A stretch of 64,000 bases of DNA, taken from the NCBI GenBank assembly GCA_030373325.1, contig JAUCZB010000005.1, positions 1 to 64,000 of the forward strand. The letters run 5' to 3'. The notes under the pieces are model-generated. The model worked only from the letters and a program-made list of their open reading frames with translations. It did not search any database and was not told the DNA's origin. A program made the position numbers and the translations under genes. Shown here piece by piece: positions 24,328-33,903 of the stretch (position 1 is its first letter; each line of letters begins with the position of its first letter). The DNA is from Cyanobium sp. CZS25K. Its GTDB lineage: Bacteria > Cyanobacteriota > Cyanobacteriia > PCC-6307 > Cyanobiaceae.

Positions 24328-25635
24328 TCAGCCGGGCCTGTTGCGGGGCGGTTCGCCATCGCCGGCCAGCAACAGCTGCTCCCAGCGGTCGAAACGGCGG
24401 GCCAGCAGCAGGGCGGCCCCGGCCAGCAGCAGGCCCGCGACCAGCACCGCAGGGGTGCGCCACCAGCCGATCGCCAGCAGGGCCAGCCAGGGAATCACCG
24501 TCACCAGCGGCCGCCAGCGCCGCAGTCCGTGCAGGGCTCCTCGGCAGGCCGAGCAGTGCCGGCCATGGCTTTCCCAGCGATCCATCAGCGCCGTCTGGTC
24601 GAGGCGGGGCGGTAGGGGCTGGCCGGGGAAGGGATCCCCGTCGAAGCGGTTGACCCAGTCGTGCAGGGCCTTCACGTAGACATCGGCGCCGGTGGCCAGA
24701 AAGAAGGCCCGCTCAGCCCCAGTGCTGCGGCCCCGCTGCTCCAGCACCCGCTCCTGCCAGTGCAGGAACACCTGGTCGTCCTCCAGCACGGTGTGGTTGG
24801 CGATGTGCTGCAGCCACAGGGGGCGGAGGCCCAGCAACAGGGGGGGCAGGCGGGATTTGAACTGGAAGGGGAAGCGGGCGAACAGGCGGCACTCCCCCCG
24901 GCGGATCGGCGTGGCGTAGACCACCGTGAGGATGCGGGCGAAGCCGGGCGCCATCAGGTCGTGCCACATCAGGGCAGGGGCGGCGAAGGTGGTGTGCTGG
25001 CTGCCGAGCTTGCCCTTGCGCGGCCCTTCCTCCCACAGGGCCGTGAAGCCTTCCGGACCGGAGCTGGTGATCAACGCCTCCACCGGGGCGGCGTTCTCCC
25101 GCTTGCCCACGGTGCGGTGATGGGTGAAGGGCACGTGGCTTACATCGAGCACGTTCTCCAGCAGGGTGAGCGCATCCATGGGCAGATCCCGGAAGGTGTC
25201 CTGCACGAACCAGCCCGGTTCCTGGAGCACCGGCACCAGGGGGAGGGGGACCGAGGCGGCCGAGGCCGCCTCGCCGGCGAAGACGAACAGCAGACCCTGG
25301 CCCTCCGCGGTGGCATAGGCCCGGCAGCGGGATCGCACCGCGCTGGGAGCGGCCCCTGCCATGGCCTGGGGGATGGTCGTGCAGTGGCCATCCCCGGCGA
25401 AACTCCAGCCGTGGTAGGGGCACTCCAGCTCGCCGGCCCCATTGAGCCGCCCCTGGCTGAGGGGAACCAACCGGTGCGGACAGACATCGGCGAAGGCGCG
25501 CCAACTCTGGCCCGTCCCATCCCACCAGAGCACCAGGTCCTGCTCCAGCAGGGTGAAGGCGGTGGGCCTGGTGCGGTCGAGATCCCGCAGATAGGCCACC
25601 GGATACCAGTGCTGGTGCCAGGCGGAGCTCGTCAT
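24328..25635 (-). CDS. PaO/TIC55-type Rieske oxygenase with C-terminal membrane anchor
   Basis: A 435-residue Rieske non-heme iron oxygenase. The Rieske cluster ligands are in CPHRLVPLS and CPYHGWSF (residues about 52-78). The mononuclear iron site is suggested by LENVLDVSHVPFTHH. The C-terminus carries HCSACRGAL, the CxxC motif typical of plant PaO/TIC55/PTC52 relatives, then two hydrophobic segments. Plant relatives act on pheophorbide, phyllobilins or protochlorophyllide; cyanobacterial members are mostly uncharacterised. Start ATG 25635. Confidence 0.9.
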   Translation of the reverse strand: MTSSAWHQHWYPVAYLRDLDRTRPTAFTLLEQDLVLWWDGTGQSWRAFADVCPHRLVPLSQGRLNGAGELECPYHGWSFAGDGHCTTIPQAMAGAAPSAVRSRCRAYATAEGQGLLFVFAGEAASAASVPLPLVPVLQEPGWFVQDTFRDLPMDALTLLENVLDVSHVPFTHHRTVGKRENAAPVEALITSSGPEGFTALWEEGPRKGKLGSQHTTFAAPALMWHDLMAPGFARILTVVYATPIRRGECRLFARFPFQFKSRLPPLLLGLRPLWLQHIANHTVLEDDQVFLHWQERVLEQRGRSTGAERAFFLATGADVYVKALHDWVNRFDGDPFPGQPLPPRLDQTALMDRWESHGRHCSACRGALHGLRRWRPLVTVIPWLALLAIGWWRTPAVLVAGLLLAGAALLLARRFDRWEQLLLAGDGEPPRNRPG

Positions 25636-25763
25636 GCCCTCGATTCTGCTGAGCCGCGGCGGCGGGTGCGGGCCCGTTACGAGACAACGCCCTGACAGCG
25701 GCGGGCGGCGGCGGTGCTCCTAGGACGGCTTGGAGGACACCCCTGCCATCCCTCTCCATTCCC

Positions 25764-27845
25764 GTGGTCACCTTTCTGGCCGCCAACCCCCTGGCGATCT
25801 TCGCCCTGCTGCTGGTGCTCAGCGTGGTGGTGCCACCCCTGGTGCGTCCCCTGCGGCTGCCGGATCTGGTGGGACTGCTGCTGGCCGGGGTGGCGATCGG
25901 TCCCCATGGCCTCGGCTGGCTGGTGTCCAGCAACGAGACCGTGCGGCTGCTCTCCGATGTGGGGGTGATCTATCTGCTGTTCATCGCTGGGCTGGAGATC
26001 GATCTGGGGGAATTCCAGCGGATCCGGGCCCGCTCCTTCCGCTTCGGCCTGCTCACCTTCACCCTGCCGATGCTGGCCGGCACGGCCCTGGGCTTCGCCT
26101 ACGGCTATCCAGTCGTGAGCGCCGTGCTGCTGGGCTCGATCCTGGCGTCCCACACCCCCCTGGGCTACCCGATCGTGCGCAGCTTCGGCGCCATGCGGGA
26201 GGAGTGCGTCACGGTGGCGATCGGCGGCACGATCTTCACCGACATCGCCGCCCTGGTGGTGCTGGCCCTCTGCGTCAGCCTCGGCCAGGGGCAGCTGAAC
26301 GGGCCGGGGGTGGTGGGCCTGCTGCTCAAGGTGGCCCTCTACGCCGCCGCCGTGCTGCTGCTGATCCGACGGCTGGGCCGCGGACTGATCCGCCGCAGCG
26401 TCGACGGTGACAGCCGGTTGTTCGTGGCGGTGCTGCTGGCCCTGTTCCTGGCGGCGGTGGGGGCGGAGCTGGTCGGGGTGGAGAAGATCGTCGGCGCCTT
26501 TCTGGCCGGACTCGCCGTGAACGGTGTCCTGCCCGATGGCCGCGTCAAGGAGCAGGTGGTGGTGGTGGGGGCGAGCCTGTTCATCCCCCTGTTCTTCATC
26601 GATCTGGGTCTGCTGCTGAATGTGCCGGTGTTCCTGAGCACCATGTCGGGCTCGGTCTTCGCCATTGCCCTGATCCTGGCGCTGATCGCCAGCAAAGGTC
26701 TGGCCTCATGGTGGTCGGGCCTGCTATACCACTACGACGGCCCCCGGATGCTGACCCTGTGGTCGCTCTCGCTCCCCCAGGTGGCCGCGACCCTCGCCGC
26801 CACCTACGTGGGGTACCGGCAGGGACTGCTGGATGAGCGGGTGCTCAACAGCGTGCTGGCCCTGATGGTGGTGACCGCCACCCTCGGACCGATCCTCACC
26901 TCGGTGGCCATGACCCGGATGGCCACGCGTGGGGCCCAGGATCTCAGCCTGCAGGAGAGCGGTCAGCTGGCCCTGGTGCGACGGGCCCTGCGGGTGCTGG
27001 TGCCGATCAGCGAGGCCCGCAGCGAGGAACCGCTGCTGGTGCTGGCAGGACGGCTGATCGATGGCGATGCGGGCCGGCAGGGAACCGTGCTGCCCCTCTC
27101 GGTGGTCTCGCCGCGCCAGGCCGAGGCGGGTCGCCGGCCCCAGCCGCTCGTGCACAGGGCTCTGGCCGAAGGGCGAGCGCTGCTGGAGCGGGCCGATGCC
27201 TTCACCGCCGCGGCAGGGGTGCCCAGCCGCTCCCTGCTGCGGGTCGACAACGACATCCCCGGAGGCATCGCCCGCACGGCCCTCGAGCAGGGGGCTGATC
27301 TGGTGCTGGTGGGAGTGGCTCCGGGGCCCCGACTGGGTCGCTGGCTGTTCGGGGATCTGGTGGCCGCCATCTGCCGTCAGGCCCACTGCCCGGTGGTGAT
27401 GGCGCGGCTGCGGGAGGACCCGACCAGCTTCCGCCGGCTGCTCGTACCTGTGAAGGACCTCTCCGCCGGCGCCCTGGAGCAGTTCCAGCTGGCGCAACGG
27501 TTGCTGGGCGCCACCCCGCCCGGTGACGGCGCCGCCATCACGCTGCTGCACATCCATGAGCCCTGGCTGCCCCAGTCGGAGCGTGACCAGCTGACCCGTC
27601 AGCTCCAGGGCTGGATCCCGGTCCCCTCCAGAGCCGGGGGGAGCGTGCCGGTGACGGTGGTGCTCGAGCCCGACCCGAACGTGTCCGAAGCGATCGAGCG
27701 CAGCAGCGAGAGCCACGATCTGGTGATCCTGCGCTCCCTCAGGCGCCTGGTGGAGGGCCTGCCGATTCCCGCCAGCGACCAGGCCACCAGCCTGCTGCGG
27801 CGCCTGCGCTGCTCGGCCCTGGTGATCAGCGACCCCCTGCACTGA
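25764..27845 (+). CDS. Cation:proton antiporter (CPA2) fused to tandem USP-like domains
   Basis: A 693-residue fusion. Residues about 1-390 are a CPA2 Na+(K+)/H+ antiporter with about 12 hydrophobic segments, including LPDLVGLLLAGVAIGPHGLG and the IYLLFIAGLEIDL helix. Residues about 405-545 and 555-690 look like two universal-stress-protein-like domains; the first contains ALEQGADLVLVGVAP and CPVVMARL, the second SESHDLVILRS. The soluble part may sense nucleotide or stress. Start is GTG 25764. A separate USP gene and an acyl-CoA ligase follow in the same direction, forming a likely operon. Confidence 0.9.
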   Translation: MVTFLAANPLAIFALLLVLSVVVPPLVRPLRLPDLVGLLLAGVAIGPHGLGWLVSSNETVRLLSDVGVIYLLFIAGLEIDLGEFQRIRARSFRFGLLTFTLPMLAGTALGFAYGYPVVSAVLLGSILASHTPLGYPIVRSFGAMREECVTVAIGGTIFTDIAALVVLALCVSLGQGQLNGPGVVGLLLKVALYAAAVLLLIRRLGRGLIRRSVDGDSRLFVAVLLALFLAAVGAELVGVEKIVGAFLAGLAVNGVLPDGRVKEQVVVVGASLFIPLFFIDLGLLLNVPVFLSTMSGSVFAIALILALIASKGLASWWSGLLYHYDGPRMLTLWSLSLPQVAATLAATYVGYRQGLLDERVLNSVLALMVVTATLGPILTSVAMTRMATRGAQDLSLQESGQLALVRRALRVLVPISEARSEEPLLVLAGRLIDGDAGRQGTVLPLSVVSPRQAEAGRRPQPLVHRALAEGRALLERADAFTAAAGVPSRSLLRVDNDIPGGIARTALEQGADLVLVGVAPGPRLGRWLFGDLVAAICRQAHCPVVMARLREDPTSFRRLLVPVKDLSAGALEQFQLAQRLLGATPPGDGAAITLLHIHEPWLPQSERDQLTRQLQGWIPVPSRAGGSVPVTVVLEPDPNVSEAIERSSESHDLVILRSLRRLVEGLPIPASDQATSLLRRLRCSALVISDPLH

Positions 27846-27886
27846 TCCAGGGCCATGACTAGACAGGGCTGAGACCCGCACCTGCC

Positions 27887-28333
27887 ATGCCCTACAGCCA
27901 CCTCCTGGTACCCAGCGACGGCTCCGAGTTGTCGATGAAGGCCGTGCGCCACGCCGTGGCCCTTGCCGCCGCCCTCGGGGCCCGGATCACCTTCCTCCAC
28001 GCCCAGGCCAGCGTGCCGGTGCAGGTGGTGGGACTGGGAGAGATGCTGGATGCCTCCACCATGGAGGCCCTGATGAGCGCCAGTCACCAGGATGCGGAAC
28101 GCCTCCTGGAGGAATCCCTGGCGGTGGCGAAGCAGGCAGGCGTCAGCGCCAAGGGCGAGCGGGTGATGAGCGACCTGCCCCACCAGGCGATCGTCGAGGC
28201 CGCCACCCGGCTCGGCTGCGATCTGATCCTGATGGCCTCCCACGGCCGTCGCGGCCTGGTGGGACTGCTGATCGGCAGCGAGACCCAGAAGGTGCTGGTC
28301 CAGTCTCCCTGTCCGGTCCTGGTGTACCGATGA
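27887..28333 (+). CDS. Universal stress protein
   Basis: A 148-residue USP. It starts with [20 protein letters not shown] and has the ATP-binding signature [19 protein letters not shown] (G-2x-G-9x-G-S/T type) followed by SPCPVLVYR. It probably binds ATP and may regulate the adjacent antiporter or the ligase, which has regulatory domains of its own. It lies 41 nt after the antiporter and overlaps the ligase start by 4 nt (ATGA). Confidence 0.93.
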   Translation: MPYSHLLVPSDGSELSMKAVRHAVALAAALGARITFLHAQASVPVQVVGLGEMLDASTMEALMSASHQDAERLLEESLAVAKQAGVSAKGERVMSDLPHQAIVEAATRLGCDLILMASHGRRGLVGLLIGSETQKVLVQSPCPVLVYR

Positions 28334-31155
28334 GCGCGAACCCCTCCGGCGGGGGCAGGGGCAGCTCCGATCGGGCCTACGACATCCTTCGCTCCCAGCA
28401 CCAGCCGCTGGCGGCCCTGTTCTCCCCCCGCAGCGTGGCGGTGATCGGGGCGTCCGACCGGCCGGGAAGCGTGGGCAGAGGCGTGCTCTGGAACCTGATC
28501 AGCCATCCCTTCGGTGGCACCGTCTACCCGGTCAACCCCAGGCACACCAACGTGCTGGGCATCCGGGCCCACGCCACGGTGGCAGAGGTGCCCGAACCGG
28601 TGGATCTGGCGGTCATCGCCACGCCCGCCGCCACGGTGCCGGCGCTGATCGAGGAGTGCGCCGCGGCGGGGGTGAAGGGCGTGATCGTGCTTTCGGCGGG
28701 GTTCCGGGAGATCGGCAGTGCCGGCATCGCCCTGGAGGCCCGCATCCGCGATGGCCTGCGCCGCTCCGGCATGCGCCTGGTCGGCCCCAACTGTCTGGGG
28801 CTGATGAATCCCCGCAGCGGCCTCAACGCCACCTTCGCCGGGGCCATCGCCCGACCCGGTCACGTGGGCTTCCTGAGCCAGTCGGGGGCCATCTGTACGG
28901 CCGTCCTCGACTGGAGCCTGCAGGAGAACGTGGGCTTCAGCGCCTTCGTCTCGATGGGCTCGATGCTGGATGTCGACTGGGGGGATCTGATCACCTATCT
29001 GGGGGACGACCCGGAGACCCACAGCATCGTCATCTACATGGAATCGATCGGCGATCCCCGCTCGTTTCTATCGGCGGCGCGGGAAGTGGCCCTCACCAAA
29101 CCGATCGTGGTGATCAAGGCCGGACGCACCGCGGAGGCGGCCCAGGCGGCGGCCTCCCACACCGGCGCCCTGACCGGGAGCGATGCCGTGCTGGATGCCG
29201 CCTTCCGGCGCTGCGGTGTGCTGCGGGTGGACAGCATCGCCGACCTCTTCGACCTGGCCGAAGTCCTGGCCAAGCAACACCGCCGGCCCCTGGGGCCGCG
29301 GCTGACGATCCTCACCAACGCCGGGGGACCGGGCGTGATCGCCACCGACGCCCTGGTGCGCCACGGCGGTCAGCTGGCGACGCTCGCCCCAGCCACCCTC
29401 ACGGCCCTCGATGCCGTGCTGCCGCAGCACTGGAGTCGGGCCAACCCCATCGACATCCTGGGGGACGCGGATCCGGAGCGCTACGAACAGGCCATTCGCC
29501 ACGCCCTGGAGAACCCCGACAGCGACGGGCTGCTGGTGGTGCTCACGCCGCAGGCCATGACCGACCCGACCGGCACCGCCGAACGGCTGGTGGCCCTGGC
29601 GGCGACCACCACCAAGCCACTGCTGGCGAGCTGGATGGGAGGGCAGGACGTGGATGCGGGGGAACGGCTGCTCAATGCCGCCGGGATCGCCACCAACCGC
29701 TACCCGGATGCGGCGGTGCAGCTGTTCGATGCGATGTGGCGCTACAGCGACAACCTGCGCGCCCTCTACGAAACTCCGGCCCTGGTGCCCGAGACGGGAA
29801 CGACGGCGTCCGGGGAGCCCCGCCCGGATCGCCCCAGGGTGGCGAAGCTTCTGGCCGGGGTCCTGGCCGAAGGGCGAACGCTGCTCAACGAGTGGGAAGC
29901 CAAGCAGGTGCTTGAGGCCTACGGCATCCCTTCCGTGCCCACCCACATGGCCACCAGTGCGGAAGCGGCCGAAGCCGCCGCCGAGGCCATGGGTTACCCG
30001 GTCGTGGTGAAACTGCTCTCCGCCGAGCTCACCCACAAGACCGACGTCGGTGGCGTGCAACTGAACCTGCGCGATGGCGCCGCGGTGGCCCAGGCGTTCG
30101 AGAGCATGCAGAGCGCGATCGTGGCGCAGCACGGCGAGAGCGCCTTCGGCGGGGTGACCGTCCAGCCGATGCTGGAACTGACGGGGGCCTACGAACTGAT
30201 CGTCGGCAGCAGCATCGACCCCCAGTTCGGACCGGTGATCCTGTTCGGCACCGGTGGTCTGCTGGTGGAGGTCTTCCGTGACAGTGCCGTGGCCCTGCCG
30301 CCGTTGAACACCACCCTGGCCCGGCGCCTGATGGAACGCACCCGGATCTATGCGGCACTGCAGGGGGTCCGCGGCCGGGCGCCGGTGGATCTGGCCGCGC
30401 TCGAGCGGCTGCTCGTGCGGCTGAGCCGGCTGGTGCTGGAGCACCCCGCCATCCTCGAGCTGGACATCAATCCCCTGCGCGTGGCGCCGGGAGACGGCAA
30501 GGGCGCCATGGTGGCCCTGGATGCACGCGTGCTGCTCCAGGAGGCCTCCGGGGCCACCTGCTTCTCCCCCAGGCCGGCGATCCGGCCCTATCCCAGCGAG
30601 TACGTGCGCGCCTGGCAGCTGCCGGACGGCTCACCGGTGACCCTCCGGCCGATCCGGCCGGAGGACGAACCCCTGATCGTGGCGTTCCACCGCACCCTCT
30701 CGGAGCAGAGCGTCTATTTCCGCTATTTCCATCTGATGGCCCTGGGTCATCGCATCGCCCACGAACGGCTCACCCGGATCTGCTTCACCGACTACGACAG
30801 GGAGATGGCCCTGGTGGCGGAACGCAAGGGGGAGAACGGTGCCCCAGCCGAGCTGCTGGGGGTGGGCCGGCTGAGCCGGATCCACGACGAGAACGCGGCC
30901 GAGTTCGCCATGCTGATCGCCGATCCCTGGCAGCGAAAGGGGTTGGGCACCAGGCTGCTGGGCCTGCTGCTGGAGATCGGCCGCGAGGAGGGTCTTGAGC
31001 GGATCTGCGCCGAGATCCTGCACGAGAACCGGGGCATGCAGCACGTCTGCCAGAAGCTTGGCTTCCAGCTCCGGCCGACGGCCGAGTGCGTGCACGCCGA
31101 GATCAGCCTGCTTGATGCTGCAGCTGCCAGGCCCGCTGCAGATCCACCCGTGTGA
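28330..31155 (+). CDS. ADP-forming acyl-CoA ligase fused to GNAT acetyltransferase
   Basis: A 941-residue four-part protein. Residues about 25-150 are a CoA-binding Rossmann domain ([18 protein letters not shown]); 170-460 the ligase domain with [18 protein letters not shown], including the His that is phosphorylated in ADP-forming acetyl-CoA synthetases. Residues 490-720 are an ATP-grasp domain ([20 protein letters not shown]). Residues 760-930 are a GNAT domain with the acetyl-CoA loop [13 protein letters not shown]. Relatives are the Pat/PatZ lysine acetyltransferases, where the ligase part is a regulatory sensor; here the retained His suggests it could be catalytic. It is coupled to the USP gene. 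Confidence 0.93.
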   Translation: MSANPSGGGRGSSDRAYDILRSQHQPLAALFSPRSVAVIGASDRPGSVGRGVLWNLISHPFGGTVYPVNPRHTNVLGIRAHATVAEVPEPVDLAVIATPAATVPALIEECAAAGVKGVIVLSAGFREIGSAGIALEARIRDGLRRSGMRLVGPNCLGLMNPRSGLNATFAGAIARPGHVGFLSQSGAICTAVLDWSLQENVGFSAFVSMGSMLDVDWGDLITYLGDDPETHSIVIYMESIGDPRSFLSAAREVALTKPIVVIKAGRTAEAAQAAASHTGALTGSDAVLDAAFRRCGVLRVDSIADLFDLAEVLAKQHRRPLGPRLTILTNAGGPGVIATDALVRHGGQLATLAPATLTALDAVLPQHWSRANPIDILGDADPERYEQAIRHALENPDSDGLLVVLTPQAMTDPTGTAERLVALAATTTKPLLASWMGGQDVDAGERLLNAAGIATNRYPDAAVQLFDAMWRYSDNLRALYETPALVPETGTTASGEPRPDRPRVAKLLAGVLAEGRTLLNEWEAKQVLEAYGIPSVPTHMATSAEAAEAAAEAMGYPVVVKLLSAELTHKTDVGGVQLNLRDGAAVAQAFESMQSAIVAQHGESAFGGVTVQPMLELTGAYELIVGSSIDPQFGPVILFGTGGLLVEVFRDSAVALPPLNTTLARRLMERTRIYAALQGVRGRAPVDLAALERLLVRLSRLVLEHPAILELDINPLRVAPGDGKGAMVALDARVLLQEASGATCFSPRPAIRPYPSEYVRAWQLPDGSPVTLRPIRPEDEPLIVAFHRTLSEQSVYFRYFHLMALGHRIAHERLTRICFTDYDREMALVAERKGENGAPAELLGVGRLSRIHDENAAEFAMLIADPWQRKGLGTRLLGLLLEIGREEGLERICAEILHENRGMQHVCQKLGFQLRPTAECVHAEISLLDAAAARPAADPPV

Positions 31156-31282
31156 CGCGGTATCCCAGCCGTCGGGCCGCCAGCAACAGCTCCGGGCTGG
31201 AGCGGCAATGCCGCAGCCCGCGGCGGATCACCTCATCCGTCTCGGCGTCGTCGACGAGGCGTTCCAGTTCGCTCCAGCTCAT
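31103..31282 (-). CDS. Nif11-like small protein
   Basis: A 59-residue protein: [20 protein letters not shown], then [20 protein letters not shown] and [10 protein letters not shown]. The helix-helix pattern ending in ARxxGYxxTxxDLxxA is the Nif11 fold signature. In cyanobacteria Nif11 domains occur both as free-standing small proteins and as leader peptides of ribosomally made peptides. No core peptide with Cys/Ser/Thr follows here. The 3' end overlaps the acyl-CoA ligase gene by 53 nt in antiparallel orientation. Start at 31282 or 31288. Confidence 0.65.
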   Translation of the reverse strand: MSWSELERLVDDAETDEVIRRGLRHCRSSPELLLAARRLGYRVTRVDLQRAWQLQHQAG

Positions 31283-31499
31283 CGGCATCTCCCGGCCTCC
31301 CGCTCACGCTGGCAACGGCGGGCGGATCTGACCAGGGATCGGACAGCAAGCGATGCACGACGCGTGGCCATGGGCGATACAAAGCGCGAGTCGCATCTTG
31401 TCGGACATCGACCGGAGTCCATTCATGGGTCGGTCACATCGGCTCGCTTGATTGATATCACCCCCACTTCAGGGGTCGCTCCTCACAACGCGAACCACC

Positions 31500-31955
31500 A
31501 TGAACACCTTCCTTCACCAGGGCTCCCGCCGCCTTGCGGGCCTGCTGGGTTGCACCGGCGTTCTGGCCCTGCTCTCCACTCCCCTGCAGGCCTGGGCCGG
31601 TCCCTGGGGCCAGTCTTCCGGCGTCCCGCGTCAGCTCGACAGCCGCCGAGTTCCCTACCCGCTGCCCAGCCTGCCCAGCCCCTCCTCCTACGGCGACGGC
31701 TACGGGGGCGGCTATCAGGCCGACTACGACGTCGACCGCTACCGGGCCAGTGGGCCGGTGAGTTCCGACTACATCCAGGCCCAGACCGCCCAGCGCTGCA
31801 ACGTGGGCCGGCTGGTGGGCGGCATCCTCGGCGGCGGCATGGGGTATGCCATGGCCCGGGGGGACGGTCGCACCTGGGCGGTGCCACTCGGGGCCCTGCT
31901 GGGCCAGCAGATGGGTTGCAGCGTCGGCGCCCAACGGGCTCCCCTGCCCTGGTGA
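31500..31955 (+). CDS. Secreted hypothetical protein with glycine-zipper segment
   Basis: A 151-residue protein with a signal peptide (MNTFLHQGSRRLAGLLGCTGVL-type basic/hydrophobic start, cleavage after LQAWA). A Tyr/Gly/Pro-rich middle region follows. The last third holds VGRLVGGILGGGMGYAMA and PLGALLGQQMGC, a glycine-zipper-like pattern seen in outer-membrane lipoprotein families. The function is unknown; an envelope location is inferred. It is convergent with the Gly-rich protein gene, 12 nt away. Confidence 0.75.
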   Translation: MNTFLHQGSRRLAGLLGCTGVLALLSTPLQAWAGPWGQSSGVPRQLDSRRVPYPLPSLPSPSSYGDGYGGGYQADYDVDRYRASGPVSSDYIQAQTAQRCNVGRLVGGILGGGMGYAMARGDGRTWAVPLGALLGQQMGCSVGAQRAPLPW

Positions 31956-31967
31956 GTCAGCCGAGAC

Positions 31968-32891
31968 TCAGGAAGCGGTCCCGAAGGCCACCTGACAGGC
32001 GGCATTGAGGAGCTCCGCTTCCTGAGCATTCGTGGGCACCTGGCCGTTCAACAACCCGGACTGGCAATCGGCCGAGAGCCCATAGACCCCCCCATCGCTG
32101 CTGACGTCGAAGGACACCGTGGAGGTGCCGGTCGGCTGGACCGTGCCGAAGAGAAGCTGGTACTGGGTGTTGGGCACCACAATCACCGTCTGATTGCTGG
32201 CCACCGCCGCATCCACGGCATTGTTGATGATGGCGGCCGTCGCCAGGGTGCCCACACTCCAGGCGGCGGCCCTGGCCCCCCACCATCCCCAGGAGGGTGT
32301 GGCCCAGCCGCCGTACCAGCCATGGTTCCAGGGTCTGGCGACGCCCCAGCCGGGACGCGCCCACCCAGGCCTGACGGCGAAGGCGTTGACGTTGACGCTG
32401 CGGTTCCAGTTGCGGTTGACGCTGCGGTTGATGTTGCGGTTGACGTTGAGGTTGCGGTTCAGGTTGGCGTTGACATTGCGGTTGATCGCTCCTGCCCCGA
32501 CAGGCCTGTTGAGGCCAGGGGTGCCTCCAGGACGCGCCACAGGACGGTTGAGCGAGGGACGCCCCAGTCCACCGGCGGCGCCGCTGCTCCAGCCACCGGC
32601 GGGTCTGTTGGCACCCCGGTTGAGGCCGCCGGCGCCACCGGATCCCTGGAAACCGCTGCGGCCCAGCGATCCACCGCCAGCGCGACCACCGCCAGCGCGA
32701 CCACCGCCGCCGCCGCCAAGCCTCGCGCCGCCACCACCACCGCCCATCCGGCCACCACCGCCTCCGCCGCCGCCACGGGAGATCAGGACTGGCGACTGGG
32801 CGGCTGTGGAAGCCTCCACAGCGAGGGCAGCGCCGACCGGGGAGGCGATCACCGCGGCCATCAACAGGGCGAATCCGCTCAGGTTCTTCAT
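31968..32891 (-). CDS. Secreted Gly-rich and Asn/Arg-repeat protein
   Basis: A 307-residue protein with a signal peptide (residues 1-24, ending VGAALA). Residues about 40-85 are Gly runs with interspersed Arg; 85-130 are Arg/Pro/Gly; 132-170 contain an alternating Asn-rich repeat (units such as NRNVNAN, NRNLNVN, NRSVN). A Trp-rich stretch (WNHGWYGGWATPSWGWWG) precedes an ordered C-terminal domain with two cysteines. Similar modular secreted proteins exist in picocyanobacteria; the function is unknown. The stop overlaps nothing, but the start overlaps the stop of the upstream gene by 4 nt. Confidence 0.8.
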   Translation of the reverse strand: MKNLSGFALLMAAVIASPVGAALAVEASTAAQSPVLISRGGGGGGGGRMGGGGGGARLGGGGGGRAGGGRAGGGSLGRSGFQGSGGAGGLNRGANRPAGGWSSGAAGGLGRPSLNRPVARPGGTPGLNRPVGAGAINRNVNANLNRNLNVNRNINRSVNRNWNRSVNVNAFAVRPGWARPGWGVARPWNHGWYGGWATPSWGWWGARAAAWSVGTLATAAIINNAVDAAVASNQTVIVVPNTQYQLLFGTVQPTGTSTVSFDVSSDGGVYGLSADCQSGLLNGQVPTNAQEAELLNAACQVAFGTAS

Positions 32892-33421
32892 TTCAGCAGC
32901 AGCGCGCAGGCGTCGTCGTAACAGCTGGCGTCCACGCGGCCGTCAGAGCCGAAGTGCACCATCACCAGATCACGCCCCTGGAGGCGGGTGTTGGCGCGAT
33001 CCTCCCGGACACTGTTGAGGTAGTTGGGGTTGACCACACAGAGATCCTTGCCGTTGAAGCAGACCGTGTTGGTGGAGAAGCGGGCGGACGCACCGCGCAG
33101 GGGTCGCCAGTTCTTTGTGTCGTGGGCCCAGATCGCCATGGTCACCGGTTCGGAGGTGATGCGAACGGTTTCGGTCGTGGTGCCGATGCGGTGGCGGTAG
33201 AGAGTGGCCCCGCCGGCATCCACGGCTTCCACACGGCAGGGGACCGGAGCCGCCCCCTGCAGCGAACACTGGGTGGAGAGGGTGTAGAGGACCTTGGCGG
33301 CGGGAGCCTGTTGGGCAGCGGCAGCCACTGGTGCTGACAGCAGACCACTGGCCAGCAGGCCGGCCAGGAGAGCGCCGCCCACAGGAAGCTGAGGGTGATG
33401 GGAGATCCGGCTCTGGGGCAT
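32888..33421 (-). CDS. Secreted hypothetical protein upstream of the Gly-rich gene
   Basis: A 177-residue protein with a long signal peptide (hydrophobic GGALLAGLLASGLLSAPVAAAA). The mature part is beta-rich with three Cys pairs: CSLQG/PCRVEA, NTVCFNGKDLC and SCYDDAC near the end, suggesting disulfides in the periplasm. I recognise no family. ATG 33421 is preferred; GTG 33442 is also in frame. It overlaps the next gene by 4 nt, so the two are coupled and may work together. Confidence 0.75.
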   Translation of the reverse strand: MPQSRISHHPQLPVGGALLAGLLASGLLSAPVAAAAQQAPAAKVLYTLSTQCSLQGAAPVPCRVEAVDAGGATLYRHRIGTTTETVRITSEPVTMAIWAHDTKNWRPLRGASARFSTNTVCFNGKDLCVVNPNYLNSVREDRANTRLQGRDLVMVHFGSDGRVDASCYDDACALLLK

Positions 33422-33525
33422 GGGATGGGTAACGATGAACACATCGTGGCCATAGGGCCCGCCCCTGGCAACCGTCAGCGGTGGCGGGCCTCGCTAGCGT
33501 TCAGCCAGCCACAGACAAACCATCG

Positions 33526-33900
33526 ATGGTCGTTCTCAACCGCTGTGCGATCGCGGTGGCGCCCCGACAGCCGATGGTGGACTGGACCCGGCCGTTCTGG
33601 ACCCGTGAAGACATGGAAGGTCTGGGGGAGGACCACAGCCTCTACCTGATTCCCACCTACGACACCGAGATGGAAGCCCAGGACCGGCTGCTTGACAGCT
33701 ATGGGCAGATCTTTGCCGCCGAGCTCGACCTGTGGTGCCGCGACCGCAGCCGCTGGCCCCAGCCCCGCAGCCTCGAACTGTTCGAGGCCTGGTTCTCCGT
33801 TCGCTTCTTTCCCCTCGTCGAGGACCTGGACACCGATCCGTTGCACAGCTACGTCATCGATGACCAGTTCCAGGATGCCCTGCGCGAGGCCATGGGCTGA
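33526..33900 (+). CDS. Conserved hypothetical protein before a transglutaminase gene
   Basis: A 124-residue soluble protein, Trp/Asp-rich: LNRCAIAVAPRQPMVDWTRPF, then SLYLIPTYDTEMEAQDRLL, LELFEAWFSVRFFPLVED and SYVIDDQFQDAL. There is no signal or membrane segment. I know this arrangement from other bacteria where a short acidic protein of this type is found alone; its function is unknown. Start ATG 33526 is chosen because LNRCAI begins the conserved-looking part. It ends 3 nt before the transglutaminase start. Confidence 0.8.
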   Translation: MVVLNRCAIAVAPRQPMVDWTRPFWTREDMEGLGEDHSLYLIPTYDTEMEAQDRLLDSYGQIFAAELDLWCRDRSRWPQPRSLELFEAWFSVRFFPLVEDLDTDPLHSYVIDDQFQDALREAMG

Positions 33901-33903
33901 GCG

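Noticed and set aside
28656-29915. A 419-codon plus-strand frame inside the acyl-CoA ligase gene
   Set aside because: Out-of-frame shadow rich in Arg/Pro/Gly; the ligase frame is complete.
31103-31282. Ribosomally made peptide precursor (Nif11 leader with core)
   Set aside because: The frame ends at the leader-like domain; there is no Cys/Ser/Thr-rich core and no modifying enzyme nearby.
32200-33018. Plus-strand Pro/Leu-rich frame opposite the Gly-rich secreted protein
   Set aside because: The proline runs are the complement of Gly codons in the real gene; no ribosome-binding site or family pattern.
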